Assembly: GCF_019059575.1 (NCBI RefSeq)
Contig: NW_024883034.1
Span: 84,288-148,287, forward strand
DNA from: Amphibalanus amphitrite
Taxonomy: Eukaryota; Arthropoda; Thecostraca; Balanomorpha; Balanidae
Direction: 5' to 3'
DNA: 64,000 nt
A program made the translations under genes and the position numbers. The notes beneath the pieces are model-generated. The model searched no databases. It was not told the origin of the DNA and was given only the letters and a program-made list of their open reading frames with translations. The first letter of the stretch is position 1, and the number at the start of each line of letters is the position of its first letter. Positions 26,965 to 37,803 of the stretch are shown here, piece by piece.

Positions 26965-28386
26965 TTAACACAAAGCTTTAAACTATGAGAACATTTTTGT
27001 AGCTTAAGCTAACTTTGACTACTCATAATTTTTCATGGTCCAACAATCCATCTGCAAAAAGTCACTCCACGATCTCCATGGGGCATCAGCATCACAACCA
27101 ACAACAATGGCATCACAATCCTGAGAGGCATCACAACAGGAACATCCAAAAGGGGCATCACATTAGGTATCAGAGAGGACATGCCCATTGCTCATTGGCA
27201 TACTTTGTAAACATGTCACTTGTTTGGGGAGCCAAAACTGTCCCATTTGGTGTGGATGTTACACACAAACTTATTTGAATCCTTTCATTTTTACCCTTCT
27301 AGTTCTTAGTTCCTATGCACTTTAGTTCTGGTTCTGTAATGTTTAAATGAAGTACAAAAAAAATATTGAAGCGAAAGTTGAAAAAATGACGTGAGCTAGT
27401 TCCACCTAGGCACACATTGCATAGTAAAAATACCAATCCAAGGCTGTTATGCAAACTGGGTTGCATATGGCCAACCTCACAATTACAATCTCTTCAAAAA
27501 TGTTTCCATAACCATGGGCCATGGGGTCCAAGCTGCAAAGCATCACAATCTTACAACATCTTGTCAATGTGGGGGCACTCAGCAGGTTGTAGAAAAGCAC
27601 AGATTTGTGGTACAGTGCAGATTTTGTTTGGAGCAGTGCAGGTCTGAAATCTTCACTGTGCTGAACTGCTATGTGGGTGCAGTGCTATGCAACTACTAAG
27701 AACATGATATTCATGTGAGATAGCATTTAGCAGGTCAACCAGAGAATCATTACCCTTTTATTGCATCACTGCAGTTTTCCACAACAGAAACAAGTATTTT
27801 TTGTTATGAAATCGCAAAATTTACGTATTGTTTTATATTTGGTGCATGCTGGTATGGATTTCTAGCTTGGTTAATATGAGCTGGTGCCTGGTGCACACTT
27901 GCCACTCTGGCTGCTGTGGCTCATCGACTCTACAGTCTACTGCCATGGTTTACAACCTGGCCATGGGCATGTCGTGCCATCCATCACTTAGAGGTATATA
28001 ACATTATGAAGCACTCAGCAGTGAATACAGATGTCACAAATTTTTGCAAGAGCATCACACTCTTAGAGGGATGTCGTATCTGAGGGCATACCACACCCCG
28101 TTAATATTACGCACCAGGTATCTATCATTTTGCCGTTGGCATGTCCTCAAAAAGTATTGGTACCTATTGGTCATTGGTACGTAGTTCAATTGACAAAATA
28201 AGTAGGTAGGTAGGTTAGGTAATGCCCACGGCCATATCAATACTAAATTTCCAAATTCCACAGCTGAACTGATTGTAATGCCACAATGACAGTGAATGCA
28301 AGGTGAATGTGATCTCAGCCAAAAAGCTAAATTGAAATTAAAAAATAAAAGGCACAAAAACGACAAAATCAGACTATCTGACTCAC

Positions 28387-28464
28387 CTGTCTTGGTCTGA
28401 ATCTTCCTGTCAATTTGAACCTGAATCAGCTTGATGAAAGAAAGGACAAAATGAATTCCCAGTA
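28387..28464 (-). CDS. Possible internal exon, membrane-helix peptide
   Basis: On the minus strand a 78-bp segment is bounded by an acceptor-like TTCTCTGGTCTTAG and a perfect donor CAG/GTGAGT. One frame is open and reads LGIHFVLSFIKLIQVQ then IDRKIQTKT, a hydrophobic stretch followed by a basic tail, as in the end of a transmembrane helix. I recognise no family and see no partner exon nearby. This rests on splice signals alone and may be chance. Confidence 0.2.
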
Positions 28465-28714
28465 CTAAGACCAGAGAATCACGTCGAAAGTGTTGTAGGT
28501 ATTAATTATTATCATTTTACATCCACCAATGCATAGCACCTCACACGTCTCTGCGCCAAATCTGTCAAACGTATTTCAAGGCCACAGCCAGGGGGGTTCG
28601 CTCCCGTGCCTTCAGCATTACGAAAAATGGCAACAGCCCGTGAGCAGCATCAGCGCTCACGCACATGTTCAAGGAAAACAACGTGTAATGGACTGCTAAC
28701 GACGGCCCTTTCCA

Positions 28715-28810
28715 CCAATCAGCGTTCGGCATCTCGAGCGCTGATTGGCTGGTAGCAAACGCGTCATATGTGGGTCTCATTTTTTGCTATCAGTGAACGC
28801 GTTATTTAAT
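28715..28810 (+). promoter_or_regulatory. CCAAT-box pair with TATA-like box
   Basis: CCAATCAGCG (28715-28724) and CGCTGATTGG (28739-28748) are a perfect inverted pair. Each half is a canonical NF-Y CCAAT box. An AT-rich TATA-like TTATTTAATA follows at 28802-28811. The layout fits a core promoter firing to the right, but no downstream coding exon was found, so any transcript may be non-coding. Confidence 0.35.
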
Positions 28811-30819
28811 ACACAGTGGCCTATGGAGAATGGCACGCGGAATTGAAGGTCGGTGTTTTATTGCTTCGTTCATGCGAATGGAGGTATTTGAGTGGCATTT
28901 GACACCATTTTCGAAATCTACAGTGAATTTCTGATCGATTCATGTATATATTTTTATGAATTTGACAGTATTAGTGCTACATAGTCGGTGTTTTATGTTG
29001 GTGTTGTTTCTCTCGACCTTTGTCTTGGACTTTGATCATATCTTTTCTCGAAAATGCTTGCCATAACCAGGTCTAAACTATATCTGTATAAAGGGAATAT
29101 GTGTTGAATATGAGGAGAAAGTAGTAATGACCATTCTGCCTATTAAACTGCCAGAAGGTGTGCTTGTAAGGTGATTGAAACTGCAGTACGGGTTGCAGAT
29201 GTGGGTTTGACATCAGCATTGTTGTTGTACCCCACTTGCTCTAATAAAATGGTAACATGGGGTTATGTACACACTATTGCACAGCCTGGTATCAAGCTGG
29301 TTGATATGTGGAGGATAATGAAAGCATAAAAACCTTTCTTAAGTGAATAGGAGCGTTGCGTCTTGTGACTTGTCAAGTCATTTTAAATCAAATGATTGTG
29401 ATTGTAACTTTTACTTCAATTATTATTGCAAGTTTTGACCTTTTTAATCATCAAGTTTTATGTGTACCAATTTCATATCCCTGCGTAATGTCTGTGCGGC
29501 TTTGTGCAGTGCGCGTGTCTTGAAACAAACCAACCAATTTATTTTGTACCTTTTTGTACTTCATGTATGTCAAAATGTATGTCAAAGGACAAAAATGTCA
29601 TGTCTATTATCATTGACACTACTACAGCTAACTGTGCCTGTATTCCTATCTTTCAGAGGCATTCAATTCAATCTGCTTTCCAGTGCAGTACCCAAGGAGG
29701 CTGCAACTGAAACTCGCACAAAGGCAATCAAGTGTCACTTCATCAGCCTGCAGCAACAGCCCATCTGTAATCAAGATATGGATGAAGTGGCATAGAAGAA
29801 CAACCAGTTCAAACATGAAAAGATGTATTTTGTTTTGGACTATTTCTTAGCATAACAGAACAGCACACTTGCTGCTTTTTATGTTTGCCCTGTGTGCAGT
29901 TTTGAATAATTTTAACTATGAAATGCTTTTGCCAACTCTTCTCTTTACATAAGCTTTCTTTGTCATGCATGTGTAATTTTGAGTTTACATGCATTATGTA
30001 GGCATAGGTATTTCCCTTGGCTTCATAAAACTACTTTGCAAGCTTTTGTTATGGACATTGGTGCTTTCTCAGATGTGTCCAGTAGTTGATGAAGGGAGAA
30101 GAGGAGTAGGACAGTTGATAACTATTACCAAAAATATGTGCTTGTCTGCACTTCGGGCTGTTCCATCATATGCAACCTCTATTTACTTTGAGTTAAAAAC
30201 ACCTCATCTTTTGATTCTTTCCTGTGTGGCCATTGTTTCCGTGGTGCTATAAACGTCAAGTTTGCAGTTGGTATCCAAGTGAGCAAAATGTGCATTATTT
30301 CAGTCCGTCTTGAATCATTCGTCTTGAATTATATCCCTAACTGACATCCTGTTATTTGTCCTGCAATGTCTGTGCCTGTGTCCGCCCTTACCTCCGTCTC
30401 CAGCCTCCAACCAGCCCTGCTGAGCTCTGTCGCCGGCGCGGTGTGTCGCAACGTGCTGTTTCTCCACTCCAGCCGACAGCTGCTAGGAATCGTCCTGTGC
30501 CATGCGCCATGCGACACAGCCATTGTAAGCTGCAGGTCACATTCGGACTAATTGGCTCCGCATATGTGCATCCGGCCGAGTGCTAGTCGATATCAGGGAC
30601 GTTGGTCGGACTGTTGTGGCGGCGTGCATTGTGCTGGTTGAAGTTGTTGTATTTCTGTTAGTAAAAAGCATTAATACATAACCATGGCCGCAGCCCAATG
30701 TTATTGTGGATTTCAGAGGGAGTGGCCAGTCAGGAGGGCCCCATGTGGGTATGGATCCAGTGTCCAGTGGGATTGGCTAAGATTTCCGGCGATTGATAAA
30801 CGCTTCTATGATAGTACAC

Positions 30820-31195
30820 CTAGTCCTATTGAGTTATGAGGGGAGGTGACGTGAGGGACCTGACCTTGTGAAAACACGATACATGCGAACGGTAAGAAAC
30901 CGACAGCCATTCTTTCCGCCAAGTATCATCTTTCTGTGAAGGATTTCTTGGCACTGAGTGCTTAGAAATTGCGTTGTTTTTGGACTATGTAGAGGCTCAC
31001 GAGCGACAACTTAGCTCAACAACCTTACGTACCTTAAATATGCGACTTGTACCAGAAGATCCAGCTTGATCAAAAGATTGGACATGTCAAATTTCAGCTC
31101 TTTAGCTCAAAAGAATTTTGAGCTGTCGTAAAAACCGTCAATGTGGCACCATATCGCCTCCCCGCGCGGTCGGAAGGTAAAAGTTCGCCGGCTCT
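30820..31195. mobile_element. Fragment related to the 8.5-10-kb palindrome arm
   Basis: Sequence from about 30831 runs parallel to 9340-9700: a shared GGTGACGTG/GACCTGACCTTG block, a TCTTTCTGTGAAGGATTTC block, GGCACTGAGTGC, AAGATCCAGCTTGAT and a terminal GCGCGGTCGG. It is a single, unduplicated half-element, so that palindrome is a duplicated form of this unit. No ORF. Confidence 0.65.
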
Positions 31196-31986
31196 AACTA
31201 AACAAATAGTCGTCGTATCGCAAATTCATTGACGGCGTTCGAAGCGTCGTTCAATTTACTTTCGAAACATATCCTAACATTAACATTTAACTGCCTAGCG
31301 CAATCTCCAACAAGCAAAAGTTCCGTGCATTCATCCTCATACAGTGTTAGCGGCCGCCGGCCGCCGGCCGCTGACCCACATTCGCGTCATCAGGGAATGC
31401 CGCAACTAATTTATTGTTTCCAACTTTTTTCCCGGAGCGTTCTACCTGGTTTATATAGCCTTGGCCACAGCTAATCGAAGGCCGAATGCTGAAGGCTGCC
31501 ACCCAGCGCTGCCAGTTAGAATTTAGCGACGCTACCACTAAAATCCCAAGATTGCTGCAAAAATATCTCGAAATTGACCACCATATCCTAAAAAATCCCA
31601 AACCGAATTTAAGGTGCGTCAAGGCTTGATATTCCAATCCAAGCCTTCAATGCTCAATAACCATTCAAATGCAATTGGTTTCATCAGGTATATAGGTACA
31701 TCTGTTGTCGCAAAATGCACCTTCTGCCGACACTCTCGCGATAGTCGCATGTGCACTCACTTGCGGCGTTTGCCATGTTCTAACATGTAGGGGTTGGGTT
31801 GGGGGGTCGGTTGGATCCCACTGCCGTTTGTCCCCTGATCAAGCTAGCTTCGCGGAAAAAACGAGCGTGCTGCCCGTGACGAGAGGAAGCCGATGACCCC
31901 AATTTTGAGGTCCTAGGTCATTGGTTGATCAGGTCAAGTCAATGACCCAAAAGTCGGAAAATCGGGACCTGTTAGAACGTCGTTAA

Positions 31987-33156
31987 CCCGCACCGGGCCG
32001 GTGCTCCGAGATTCCGCGCCGGGCCGGGGGGTGTCTGAACACCCCCCTTCTAACTCGGCTCCTGGGCCACGTAGCGACACACGGTAAGTGGCAATCGAAA
32101 GAACGTCCAAAATAAGGACGAAAACACTTCGATCATTTTTTCGGTCAGGTCAAAGGTCAGGTCACCAGAGGTCACCAGAGGTAAAATGTTGACTATTTCA
32201 ACATTTTGGAAACTGCCGACGGCTATCTCGGGAAACGATAGAGCTGCATCGCCGCGGAAAAGTGTAGGTATTCGATAGCCCTTTTACAGACCTTTCTGAG
32301 TATTGTTCTCAGATTTGACCTCAGGTCAACGGTTTAGCCTCCAGAGGGCAAAAACTCCAAAAAAGCCGTTTTTACGAAAAACGTTTTTTCGGCAATAACT
32401 TTTGACTCAAAAGAGCCATGACATTACTTTTATCAGCATCGTGTTCCTCTCGTCAAGACGCGTCGAATGATCTAAAATTTGACCTTGAAAGGTCAACTTG
32501 AAAATTTGACCTCAGGTCAAGGTCATGACCTGACCGGAAAAGGTCATGTTGCATATCAGTCGATCCGCAACGTCAAGACGAACACATCTAAGGCGTTTTC
32601 AGCGCTCTAGCACGCCTCTATCAGAAGTTATTAGCGGAAAACTGTTAGATTCTGTTCGTGACCTGAGATGACCTCGGGGACATAACGAGGGGTCACAGTT
32701 GCCATTTTCCGGCTCAGTGTGTCAATTTTACCTACTTCTCGATGTTTGAGAGTGTCTAGAATAGCGTTCGTGCAAAACAGACGCTTTTCAATCTTCTCCT
32801 TACCTTATAGGAGAGGCCGCAAAATTGACCTGACCTTAGGTCACCGATATCAAAATTCCGAGATATAGGTACATTTAATAGATAAGGCTGCTCTAATCCA
32901 TCGCTGAAAGTTTCAAGGCAATCGATCAGTTGGTGTAGCTATGACGAGCATTCTTATTTTTTCTGAGATGATGTCACTTGGCGTGACCTGGTGACCTGAC
33001 CTAAGGCGACCTGGGTCTGAAATTTTCACATGTGCGGAAAAGATGCACAAACAGGTGTGCCAATCACGGCGGCGCGGAGCGCCTCCGTTTTTGAGATATC
33101 TAGGTACGAAAAACCGCAGGGGGGGGGTGTCCAAACATCCCCCGACCCGGCGCGGG
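31987..33156. mobile_element. TTAA-flanked element, nested
   Basis: Ends CCCGCACCGGGCC and CCCGGCGCGGG, with TTAA at 31983-31986 and 33157-33160. The uninterrupted sequence is seen in reverse near 41655-41690, where the junction reads GTCGTAAAGGG. A close relative lies at 62107-63299. It contains a perfect DR1 site, the shared 80-bp module (32394-32475) and no transposase. Confidence 0.85.
32147..32159. promoter_or_regulatory. Perfect DR1 nuclear-receptor site
   Basis: AGGTCAAAGGTCA, two AGGTCA half-sites spaced by one base, the consensus for RXR/USP and HNF4-type receptors. The same site sits at the equivalent place in the element at 62107-63299. Confidence 0.5.
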
Positions 33157-33285
33157 TTAAAGTGTGGCTGCCATGGGGTTTTTCGGGGTGCTGGTCACGA
33201 ATATCATGTTAGTTTAGATCACAGATGATGTCTTCATGCACTTAGGCCAGGTCAGGTCAGGTCAACCAGTAGGGGTCCTGCCGGG

Positions 33286-33589
33286 CAGGGCTGCGGAGTC
33301 GGAGTCGGAGTCGGAGTCGGAGTCGGTCGGAGTCGACACTTGTGACCGGAGTCGGAGTCGGAGTCGGAGTCGATTTTAGAAACCCGAGCCGGAGTCGGAG
33401 TCGGAGTCACCGAAAATCTGTCGACTCCGCAGCCCTGCTAGGTCTGCGGAGTCGGAGTCGGGAGTTGGAGTCGGTCGGAGTCGACAATTCTGCCCGGAGT
33501 CGGAGTCGGAGTCGGAGCTGGTTTTTGAAAGCCGGAGTCGGAGTCGGAGTCGGAGTCGCCGAAAATCCATCGACTCCGCAGCCCTGCAG
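33286..33589. mobile_element. GGAGTC-hexamer element with inverted ends
   Basis: Starts CAGGGCTGCGGAGTCG and ends with CGACTCCGCAGCCCTG plus CAG. The interior is (GGAGTC)n in two blocks separated near 33435. TGCCGGG precedes (33279-33285) and follows (33590-33596) it, a likely 7-bp target duplication. The undisrupted TGCCGGGTATTCG is seen in reverse at about 41520-41533. CAGGG ends resemble hAT termini. The peptide frames over it only translate the hexamer. Confidence 0.7.
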
Positions 33590-33607
33590 TGCCGGGTATT
33601 CGTATTA

Positions 33608-33767
33608 CACCTTTTTGCACTCAAAATAGGCATCTTTTCATTCAATTTCGGCGAATTGCATTCAATTTTAGCGATCTCTCTATTCGAAGCAAATGAGAGA
33701 TCGCTAAAATTGAATGCAATTCGCCGAAATTGAATGAAAAGATGCCTATTTTGAGTGCAAAAAGGTG
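33608..33767. mobile_element. 160-bp hairpin MITE with TA duplication
   Basis: Two arms of about 73 bp (CACCTTTTTGCACTC outward) are perfect or near-perfect complements around a loop of about 13 bp, flanked by TA at 33606-33607 and 33768-33769. The paralogous sequence at about 41495-41520 lacks it. TA insertion fits mobilisation by a Tc1/mariner-type transposase. Confidence 0.85.
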
Positions 33768-34063
33768 TAGTTGTCGACCGCCTCTGACAGCTTCGTAACA
33801 TGTTACGAAGGCACCAAAACTACTTCGCAAATGTTCGTATGGCTGCTTAATTCGAATTCAGCTCCAAAAACTGGCCTAGAAACATGTAAAACTCGAAAAA
33901 GTGAACCGAGTTCACCAAAGGTCAATGACCTGACCTGACCTTCAGATGACTTTGACATCCACCCTAATGCATGGGAGCAGCATCAAATCACATGTTTGAA
34001 CGTTTGAAACCACGAAAAGACTGCAAACGCGTGGCTAAGTGCGAGCCAACATACGCCGAATCG

Positions 34064-34390
34064 CCAGCGCATATTTTAAGGCACTTACCTTACTGCGTCC
34101 CATTTTGGGACGCAGCTCACTCACCTTGGGACGTAGCCCCTGCTGATTTGACCCACTGCGTCCCTGCACTGTGCCCTGTCCGGTTCCCTAACCTGTGCCC
34201 TGCTGTCTGCCCTCACCTGTACCCTTCCCTCTAAAATGTCCTGTGTCATGCCTGTAACCTGCCGTGCCCTACTTTCTGTCCTCCTCAGTAGTCAGTACCT
34301 TACTCTGTTCCTTGCTCTGTGCCCTTAGTCGTAGCACGTGCCCTCTGCTCAACTTTGGGATGCAGTAAAAATTTGTTAAAATATGCCGTG
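34064..34390. mobile_element. 327-bp insertion with 7-bp target duplication
   Basis: CGAATCG flanks both sides (34057-34063 and 34391-34397). The paralogous site at about 42643-42650 has a single CGAATCG. Ends carry imperfect inverted CGCATATTTTAA and TTAAAATATGCCG. The interior is a run of degenerate CTGTGCCCTG-like repeats. Superfamily is uncertain, since the 7-8-bp duplication would suit hAT or P-like elements. Confidence 0.7.
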
Positions 34391-34434
34391 CGAATCGCGG
34401 TTCCAGCCAAACATGGCCTCGAGAAATAGGTCAC

Positions 34435-34447
34435 AGGTCAAAGGTCA
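34435..34447. promoter_or_regulatory. Perfect DR1 nuclear-receptor site
   Basis: AGGTCAAAGGTCA within the right end of the composite TTAA element. It is duplicated at the equivalent place at 42682-42694. Confidence 0.45.
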
Positions 34448-34601
34448 CTTGGGTCAGGGCTATGACAGTTTTAGAGTAGGTGTATAATTAATCACCTCTA
34501 GGGTACCGAAAGTTTCGTTGCGATCGTCCGCTTTTTGCGCGAGCTATTCGCGAAAAACTATTGGGTGGTCCATCCGAGCCTCCCCCCCCTACACGGGTTA
34601 A

Positions 34602-35151
34602 ACCTAGGAGTCCAAGATTCAAATCATGGCATCCAATTTAATTCAAGACTGTCTCCAATAAACAGCTCGATGAGATCAGATCCCCATCAGGCCTTACAGG
34701 CCTCAACATTTTGTATTCGTAAGGTAAGGACTAAGGATAAGCCTTTCAGCAAACCATGAGCTTCGCTCTAAATCCACCCGACACTCGACAGGACGCTGCC
34801 CTGGCCCTCCCGCGCGTGAGAACTAACGCAGGCAGGCACCGCTTCTTGTTTTATGCAGTCCATCTCTATACAACTTTCTGTCACCTGATCTCCGCGACAT
34901 GTCCGCGTGCTTGTAAACGCCACATAGCGTCATTTTTATTGGTTTTCTCATGATTTATCTATGCGGTGGACACTTTTATGTGATTTTAGCTGATTTTTGT
35001 GTGAGACGTGATTGTTTCGCGCGTCGATTTAGCATGTTTTCTCCCTTTTACCAACACAAGTGACGCGACGCTCAGAATAGCCGGTATTGTATCGAAGAGT
35101 GTTTTATGTAACTGTCAATACATACCTACATACATGCATACAAGATTACAA
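34602..35151. other. Non-coding, nothing recognised
   Basis: Sequence between the composite TTAA element and the TAAGGAGGAAAG repeat. A loosely tRNA-like AGATTCAAATCATGG at about 34615 is not supported by a cloverleaf. No feature is called. Confidence 0.35.
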
Positions 35152-35213
35152 GGTAAGGTAAGGAGGAAAGATTTTATGGCGGGCGCAAAACATGTTTTTA
35201 ATTAGATATTTTA

Positions 35214-36162
35214 ATATGATTCCCCGTGCGTTCTCGGCTTTTTTACTGCAATCAAAGTAAGAGATCCAGTGCAGAAAAGACTGCACGCGTCAATAAAATA
35301 AATCACGCGTCAATTTTTTCGTTTTACTCTCGACAGGTTTTGCTTCTTGTTGACGAGCGCATTCAAGCTGCTCGTCAAAAGCCAGTGATTGTTATCTGGT
35401 TTTGCTCTACATATTTGTGAATTTCTTTATATTATTTTTCTGATCAGCTAGCTGTATGGATATTGATAATGATGATGGGAGCAGCTCAGAGATGGGAGAA
35501 GAAGAGCTGGAAAACATGGTTCGACAAGCTGAACAGAAAGGAACAGCCCGACAAACAAAATGGGCGTTGAAAAAATTCGAAGACTGGATGACGAAAAGAA
35601 AAGTTGATATCAACAAGAGTGAGGTCGAGCCTACAATGCTGTCTGGGATCTGCGCCGTTCAGTTGCCTTCGTTTAGTATGCCACGTAGCATTTCTCTCCA
35701 TAGGTTTGTTACTGCAGGTTTAATGCAATACACGATTCTTTGGCAGGCGCAAATGCATGAGTTTTCTTACATCGGTGCCATAAGAAGTTGGATGGAATAG
35801 TGACCAATATATACGCTAAATCATACGTTTAATTGACGCGTGAATCAATTTTTGCTCCCCCCAAAAAGCCAAGCCCCTTTTTTCTTTAACTCCCCCCCCA
35901 AAAAAAAAACCCTTTAACAATCCTGACCGGAGCGCTGAAATACTCAATGCTAAGAACTTGAACGACACAGGGAATCATACTAAAATAGATTTTATTCACG
36001 CCTTCCCGTGAGTAAAAGATATTTGATGCACTCATGGGATCATTTAAACACTCGTGTGTAAATTTCACTCGTTTCACTCGTGAAATTTACACACTCGTGT
36101 TTAAATGATCCCACTCGTGCATCAAATATCCTTTACTCACGGGAAGGCGTGAATAAAGTATA
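35214..36162. mobile_element. Insertion with recombinase-like ORF and hairpin end
   Basis: A 949-bp insertion with ATTTTA on both sides (35208-35213, 36163-36168). It contains a 115-codon ORF resembling the N-terminal part of Crypton-like or DUF3504-type tyrosine recombinase proteins, and on its right a long hairpin (about 35991-36071 with 36080-36158) carrying repeated CACTCGTG. The pairing of such an ORF with ACTCGTG palindromes suggests a mobile unit. Family assignment is inference. Confidence 0.55.
35456..35803 (+). pseudogene. Crypton/DUF3504-like recombinase fragment
   Basis: The open frame starts MDIDNDDGSSSEMGEEELEN, an acidic leader, then has QAEQKGTARQTKWALKKFED followed by WMTKRKVDI at residues of about 24-53. 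This resembles the core-binding N-terminal segment of tyrosine-recombinase-derived proteins, where a T-x-x-x-T-x-W-A helix precedes an F-x-x-W helix. The later half (from about residue 64) no longer looks like the family, and no catalytic R-H-x-x-R/Y domain follows, so it is truncated. An acceptor-like tract precedes the ATG, so an upstream exon is possible. Confidence 0.45.
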
Positions 36163-36190
36163 ATTTTATGCATCCTCCTATTCTCGAAAG

Positions 36191-36435
36191 TCTAATGAGC
36201 CAGACGCGCCAATTAACTCGACACACAGACGGATGACCTGTGGAGGGCCACCATTTAGAAATTAGGTGGTTTTTGGATGGAGGACATCGGATTGGCACCT
36301 CAGCCACCTTCTTCTATCGGTTAGAATTTAGTCTAGTCTTCTACGGTTACCGTACCGTAGAAGACTACTAGTTTAGTCTAGTAGTCTTCTATACGGTCAG
36401 TCTAGAGTTATTTTCAGGATAGGTGCCAAAAGGTT
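36191..36435. other. Short hairpin region
   Basis: Contains GTCTTCTACGGTTACCG facing CGGTACCGTAGAAGAC-type complement at about 36335-36366, a small palindrome, and nothing else I can support. Confidence 0.4.
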
Positions 36436-37098
36436 GCCCTCGAGGGTATGCTAAAGGTGCCTGTCACCTGGGGTTGAATGGACCCACTCGGTTTTTCACG
36501 AATAACTCACGGTAAAATCGGCTGACGACAAATTTTTCTAGCCTCGAGCTAAACAATTTTGCACATACTCTGAAAATCTCATCACTCTGAAGCAGATGAC
36601 CTTTGAACTGATGACCTGTTTCTCGAGACATGTCAGGCCGGAATTGCGATTCGGTGTAGGGCGCACATTATTCGGTTCCACTTCCAGTCTTTTTGTAAAA
36701 GGAATGTGCTAACATGTGAAAGGATGCCTGTCCCTAAAACTTTGATGGATGTCAAGGTCACTTGAAAGCCGGTTCAAGGCAGTGGACCTTTGGTGGTAAG
36801 GTAAGGAGGAAAGATTTTATGGCGGGCGGAAAGCATGTTTCTAATTAGGTATTTTGTGCATCCTCCTATTCTCGAACTTTGAATAGGAGACTTTGAATCT
36901 GAAACTTTGAATTGAACTTTGGTGACCTAGGGTGACTTTTTTCTTTCAAGTTTTACGTCTTCTTTAACGTAGATACGTATTTTATTAGCTTATGCATTTC
37001 AAATTTGGCGCCTATTTGAACATTTGAGAAATAAATATAAACGCCTATGAAACAGGCAACATGTTGCCAAGCTGTCAGTGGTGGTTGACACCTACTAC

Positions 37099-37309
37099 GG
37101 ATAGTGACATTGCCACCATGCGCCGTCTCATCACCTGCCCCGACGCTCCTGAGATGCTGCGCCGCCGAGTGTTGGCGCGGTCCGATGTGTCCTCTCGCCG
37201 CACACGCGCCAGTGAGAGCGGGCAGGCTGAGCTACCCCGAGTACGGACTGAGTTTGCCAAGCGCAGTTTCCTCTACCGTGCGGTGAAGGCTCTGAATGCT
37301 ACGATGTAG
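37099..37309 (+). pseudogene. C-terminal end of non-LTR reverse transcriptase ORF
   Basis: The frame ends ELPRVRTEFAKRSFLYRAV then KALNATM and a stop. The P-x-x-R-T-x-x-x-x-R-S-F-x-Y-R-A pattern followed by an L-N/W-N segment is the standard carboxyl terminus of ORF2 in Jockey/CR1-like elements. Only about 65 codons remain, so endonuclease and RT domains are absent and the copy is inactive. The apparent ATG at 37061 belongs to the host repeat. Confidence 0.7.
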
Positions 37310-37503
37310 CTGGAGCTCACCGATTGGGTGCGATTTTATAGTAAGGGCCGTTTTTTACTGTCTCATTTATCGCCTTTTATCACACGAAGTGTATTGTATT
37401 GGTGTGCGTTTAACCATCACTTTTGTACTGACCGTAGACGCTATATAATCCATGTCATGGAAGGTCTAATACATTATCTATCTATCTATCTATCTATCTA
37501 TAG
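37099..37503 (+). mobile_element. 5'-truncated non-LTR retrotransposon
   Basis: Begins inside the last codons of a reverse-transcriptase ORF, followed by about 160 bp of 3' UTR and a (TATC)n tail at about 37475-37500, a microsatellite tail typical of Jockey/CR1-group elements. Flanks CCTACTAC and CCGGCGGAACG match the continuous paralogous sequence at about 41510-41535, so this is a genuine insertion. Confidence 0.75.
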
Positions 37504-37803
37504 CCGGCGGAACGCCTACTGGTTATAACCGGACCTGACCTGACCCGACCCATCCCAATTGCACGAAATTAGTTTTGAACTGTTTGAACTGTTCAAACAA
37601 TATGCAATTCGGAATCAGGACCTCGAAAACTAGAAAGTTATTATTTTCGCGACTTTTGGGCCATCGACCTGACCTGGAAGGTCAACCAATACCTACCCCA
37701 TATGACATTAAAGAGACGACGGGGTCCAACGACGCCCCCCCCCCCTCTGCCCCTCTTGTATGCAGGTTAGCGGATGGCATAACACCAATGCGGACGAGGG
37801 TTG

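Larger units (their letters stand above)
26969..30819. other. AT-rich non-coding region
   Basis: Low-GC DNA, with a short run of GCATCACAA-type repeats at 27075-27165. Open frames are short and unrecognised. It holds a promoter-like element (28715-28810) and one weak exon candidate (28387-28464), listed separately. Otherwise I see nothing. Confidence 0.4.
31741..34597. mobile_element. Composite TTAA element carrying four insertions
   Basis: Host element of about 0.9 kb once the insertions are removed. Its right end CTACACGGG abuts TTAA at 34598-34601. The left end near 31741 is eroded. The same unit appears reversed at 41283-42400 and in short form at 42405-42847. Those copies provide empty sites for the four insertions at 31987-33156, 33286-33589, 33608-33767 and 34064-34390. 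No ORF of its own. Confidence 0.75.
35152..36190. repeat. Short repeat unit interrupted by an insertion
   Basis: GGTAAGGTAAGGAGGAAAG through TTAATTAG at 35152-35213 resumes with TGCATCCTCCTATTCTCG at 36169-36190. The same unit is uninterrupted at about 36796-36885, proving that 35214-36162 is inserted. Confidence 0.75.
36436..37803. mobile_element. Eroded TTAA-family element
   Basis: The left part (about 36480-36660) matches, in reverse, the AAAGTTTCG / GCGCGAG / TTCGCGAAAAA end found at 34.5 and 42.8 kb. The right end GCGGACGAGGGTTGA resembles the GAGGGTTAA terminus. It includes the AACATGTT / CTGTCAG / GGCGG segment shared with 33.79 and 41.47 kb. It is interrupted by a non-LTR retrotransposon fragment and a TAAGGAGGAAAG repeat. 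Confidence 0.6.

Noticed and set aside
34595..34640. tRNA-like box B (AGATTCAAATCATGG)
   Set aside because: No matching box A or cloverleaf. The fit is loose.
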